A stretch of DNA of 15,372 nucleotides from Chloroflexota bacterium (lineage in GTDB: Bacteria > Chloroflexota > Dehalococcoidia > UBA1127 > JACQUN01). The notes under the pieces were generated by a model. The model saw only the letters and a list, made by a program, of their open reading frames with translations. It was not told the origin of the DNA and searched no databases. The stretch lies in assembly GCA_016210285.1 (NCBI GenBank), contig JACQUN010000126.1:1-15372 (forward strand). The letters run 5' to 3'. Below, one piece after another: positions 14,673-15,372 of the stretch. Within the stretch, counting starts at the first letter, position 1. Every line of letters begins with the position of its first letter. The position numbers and the translations under genes were made by a program.

Positions 14673-15236
14673 TTACGTCTTGGCCTTCATGAGCCACTCC
14701 TGCTGCGCCGCCGGGCCGGTCAGCCACTGCCCGATGCTTGCCACTCGGTCGGGAGATACGTCTACCCCCAGGGCATCGGCCAGGCGAGTCATGAAGTTGA
14801 ACTGGCACGTGATGAGCACAACGGACAGGACCTGCTCATCGCTCAAGCCGAGGCTGCGCAGCCTCTCCACATCCGCCCTTTCCATAGCCCACGGCTCGCG
14901 GGTGAGCTTGACCGCAAAGTCCAGCATCCCACGGGTCTGGGGGGCCAGGTCTGCCTTGGTGTAGTCGTACATGACCTGGCCTGCCAGCCTAGCGTCGCCC
15001 GAGACCTGACGGAGCGCCGCTCCGTGTGCCATCGTTCAGTAGCGACACTTGTTGGCGACGGATACCACCGTTGCGATGGCTTCTTCCTGGGTTCTCGTGA
15101 GCGCGGAGGAGCCAAAGGTCACGCTGTTGCCTAACTCTATCACCGCCTTCATCGCCCTGGGGTTGATGGACATGACCCGGATTACATTGGACAACCGGGC
15201 AGTCTGTTCGTTGATCTCCTCGCGAATCCACGGCAT
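14673..15236 (-). CDS. AhpD-like (CMD-fold) selenoprotein with CxxU motif, TGA read as selenocysteine
   Basis: Seen: a 66-codon frame (15236-15039) ends in TGA at 15038-15036 and continues in the same frame for 120 more codons to TAA at 14673. Read through, it is a 187-aa member of the peroxidase-related AhpD core family. The junction reads N-K-C64-R-Y-U67-T-M-A-H71-G-A-A-L. It matches the family motif CxxC-xxx-H with the TGA exactly at the second cysteine; E51/E52 upstream fit the proton-relay position. GGAGG lies seven bases before ATG 15236. The ATG at 15032 after the TGA has none, so the second half is not an independent gene. A SECIS-like hairpin follows the TGA. Known: AhpD-like selenoproteins occur in bacteria. 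Inferred: thiol/selenol peroxidase or oxidoreductase activity. It is first in the operon with the amidohydrolase (15-base gap). A nonsense mutation of TGC/TGT is the alternative. Confidence 0.8.
15009..15025 (-). promoter_or_regulatory. Candidate bacterial SECIS element
   Basis: On the minus strand, ACGGAGC (15025-15019) and GCTCCGT (15015-15009) form a perfect 7-bp stem with loop GGC. The stem begins 11 nucleotides after the TGA and the loop begins at nucleotide 18. Bacterial SECIS hairpins bound by SelB sit about 16-37 bases (loop position) after the UGA, with a short loop that has a G in its first two bases; both conditions hold. The hairpin also encodes HGAALR, a conserved stretch, so part of the pairing could be incidental. 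Confidence 0.65.
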
Positions 15237-15308
15237 ATTCGTTCCTCCCCATTCTCCCGGTGATTGACCTAACAGGGTGCTGAAAAACTCTTTCGACCAT
15301 CCCCCTGG

Positions 15309-15332
15309 CCCCCTTCCTGATCAGGAAGGGGG
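15309..15332. repeat. Perfect 24-base palindrome
   Basis: CCCCCTTCCTGA is followed at once by its exact reverse complement. It lies about 75 bases upstream of the selenoprotein start, in the non-coding right edge (15237-15372). It resembles the hairpin at 7505-7531 in composition. It is probably a copy of a dispersed hairpin element. Confidence 0.7.
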
Positions 15333-15343
15333 AAGAATTTGTA

Positions 15344-15362
15344 TCTGAGGGACACCCTCAGA
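15344..15362. repeat. Perfect 8-bp hairpin at the right edge
   Basis: TCTGAGGG (15344-15351) and CCCTCAGA (15355-15362) flank a 3-base loop, 11 bases from the palindrome at 15309-15332. The two may form one composite repeat that continues past the window edge. Confidence 0.65.
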
Positions 15363-15372
15363 CTCCCGGCAA

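Noticed and set aside
15036..15236. Stand-alone 66-aa gene, with a separate 119-aa gene after it
   Set aside because: Both pieces are in the same frame, separated only by TGA-ACG, and each is half of one AhpD-core domain. The second piece has no ribosome binding site.

Overview
The window is GC-rich bacterial DNA with dense genes and frequent GTG/TTG starts. It carries CoA-transferases, an amidohydrolase and carboxymuconolactone-decarboxylase (CMD/AhpD-fold) proteins, and its short intergenic regions are full of hairpin-forming dispersed repeats. This mix suggests an environmental Chloroflexota (Dehalococcoidia/SAR202-like) genome. That placement is an impression from gene content and repeat style; no marker gene in the window proves it. 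I see no rRNA, tRNA, CRISPR array or transposase.

Layout, left to right. (1) Positions 1-85 hold a dispersed hairpin repeat. (2) A TetR-type regulator on the minus strand (86-751) has its own promoter and a palindromic operator candidate. (3) Divergent from it, a plus-strand operon (910-5111) with a clear TTCAGA-N17-TATAAT promoter encodes a beta-CASP metallo-beta-lactamase nuclease and a Rad50/SbcC-type zinc-hook ATPase. The two overlap by the four bases GTGA. (4) A plus-strand gene (5274-6077) encodes a tandem-duplicated CMD protein. (5) A minus-strand cluster (10530 down to 6084) encodes 3-oxoacid CoA-transferase subunit A, an MFS exporter, CoA-transferase subunit B, an unrecognised 187-aa protein and a PaaG-like crotonase. 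(6) A repeat-rich 460-base gap follows. (7) A second minus-strand operon (15236 down to 10991) encodes an AhpD-like protein, a TrzA/SsnA-type amidohydrolase, a family III (CaiB/BaiF) CoA-transferase and lipoyl synthase LipA. (8) The right edge holds two perfect hairpins.

The main result is at 14673-15236. What looks like two short genes is one open frame interrupted by a single in-frame TGA. The TGA sits where the second cysteine of the AhpD-fold CxxC-xxx-H motif is expected, giving C64-R-Y-U67-TMA-H71. Ten nucleotides downstream is a perfect 7-bp hairpin with a GGC loop, which fits the geometry of a bacterial SECIS element. The single strong ribosome binding site lies before the first half only. 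I therefore annotate a 187-aa AhpD-like selenoprotein with a CxxU redox centre. A nonsense mutation or sequencing error is the alternative.

Functionally, the two minus-strand clusters look like acyl-CoA-based catabolism of an unidentified organic acid, aromatic or cyclic compound: CoA activation, crotonase chemistry, hydrolysis of a C-N bond or deamination, and redox protection. The plus-strand operon looks like a DNA-end or nucleic-acid processing unit in which a beta-CASP enzyme occupies the place usually taken by the SbcD/Mre11 nuclease.
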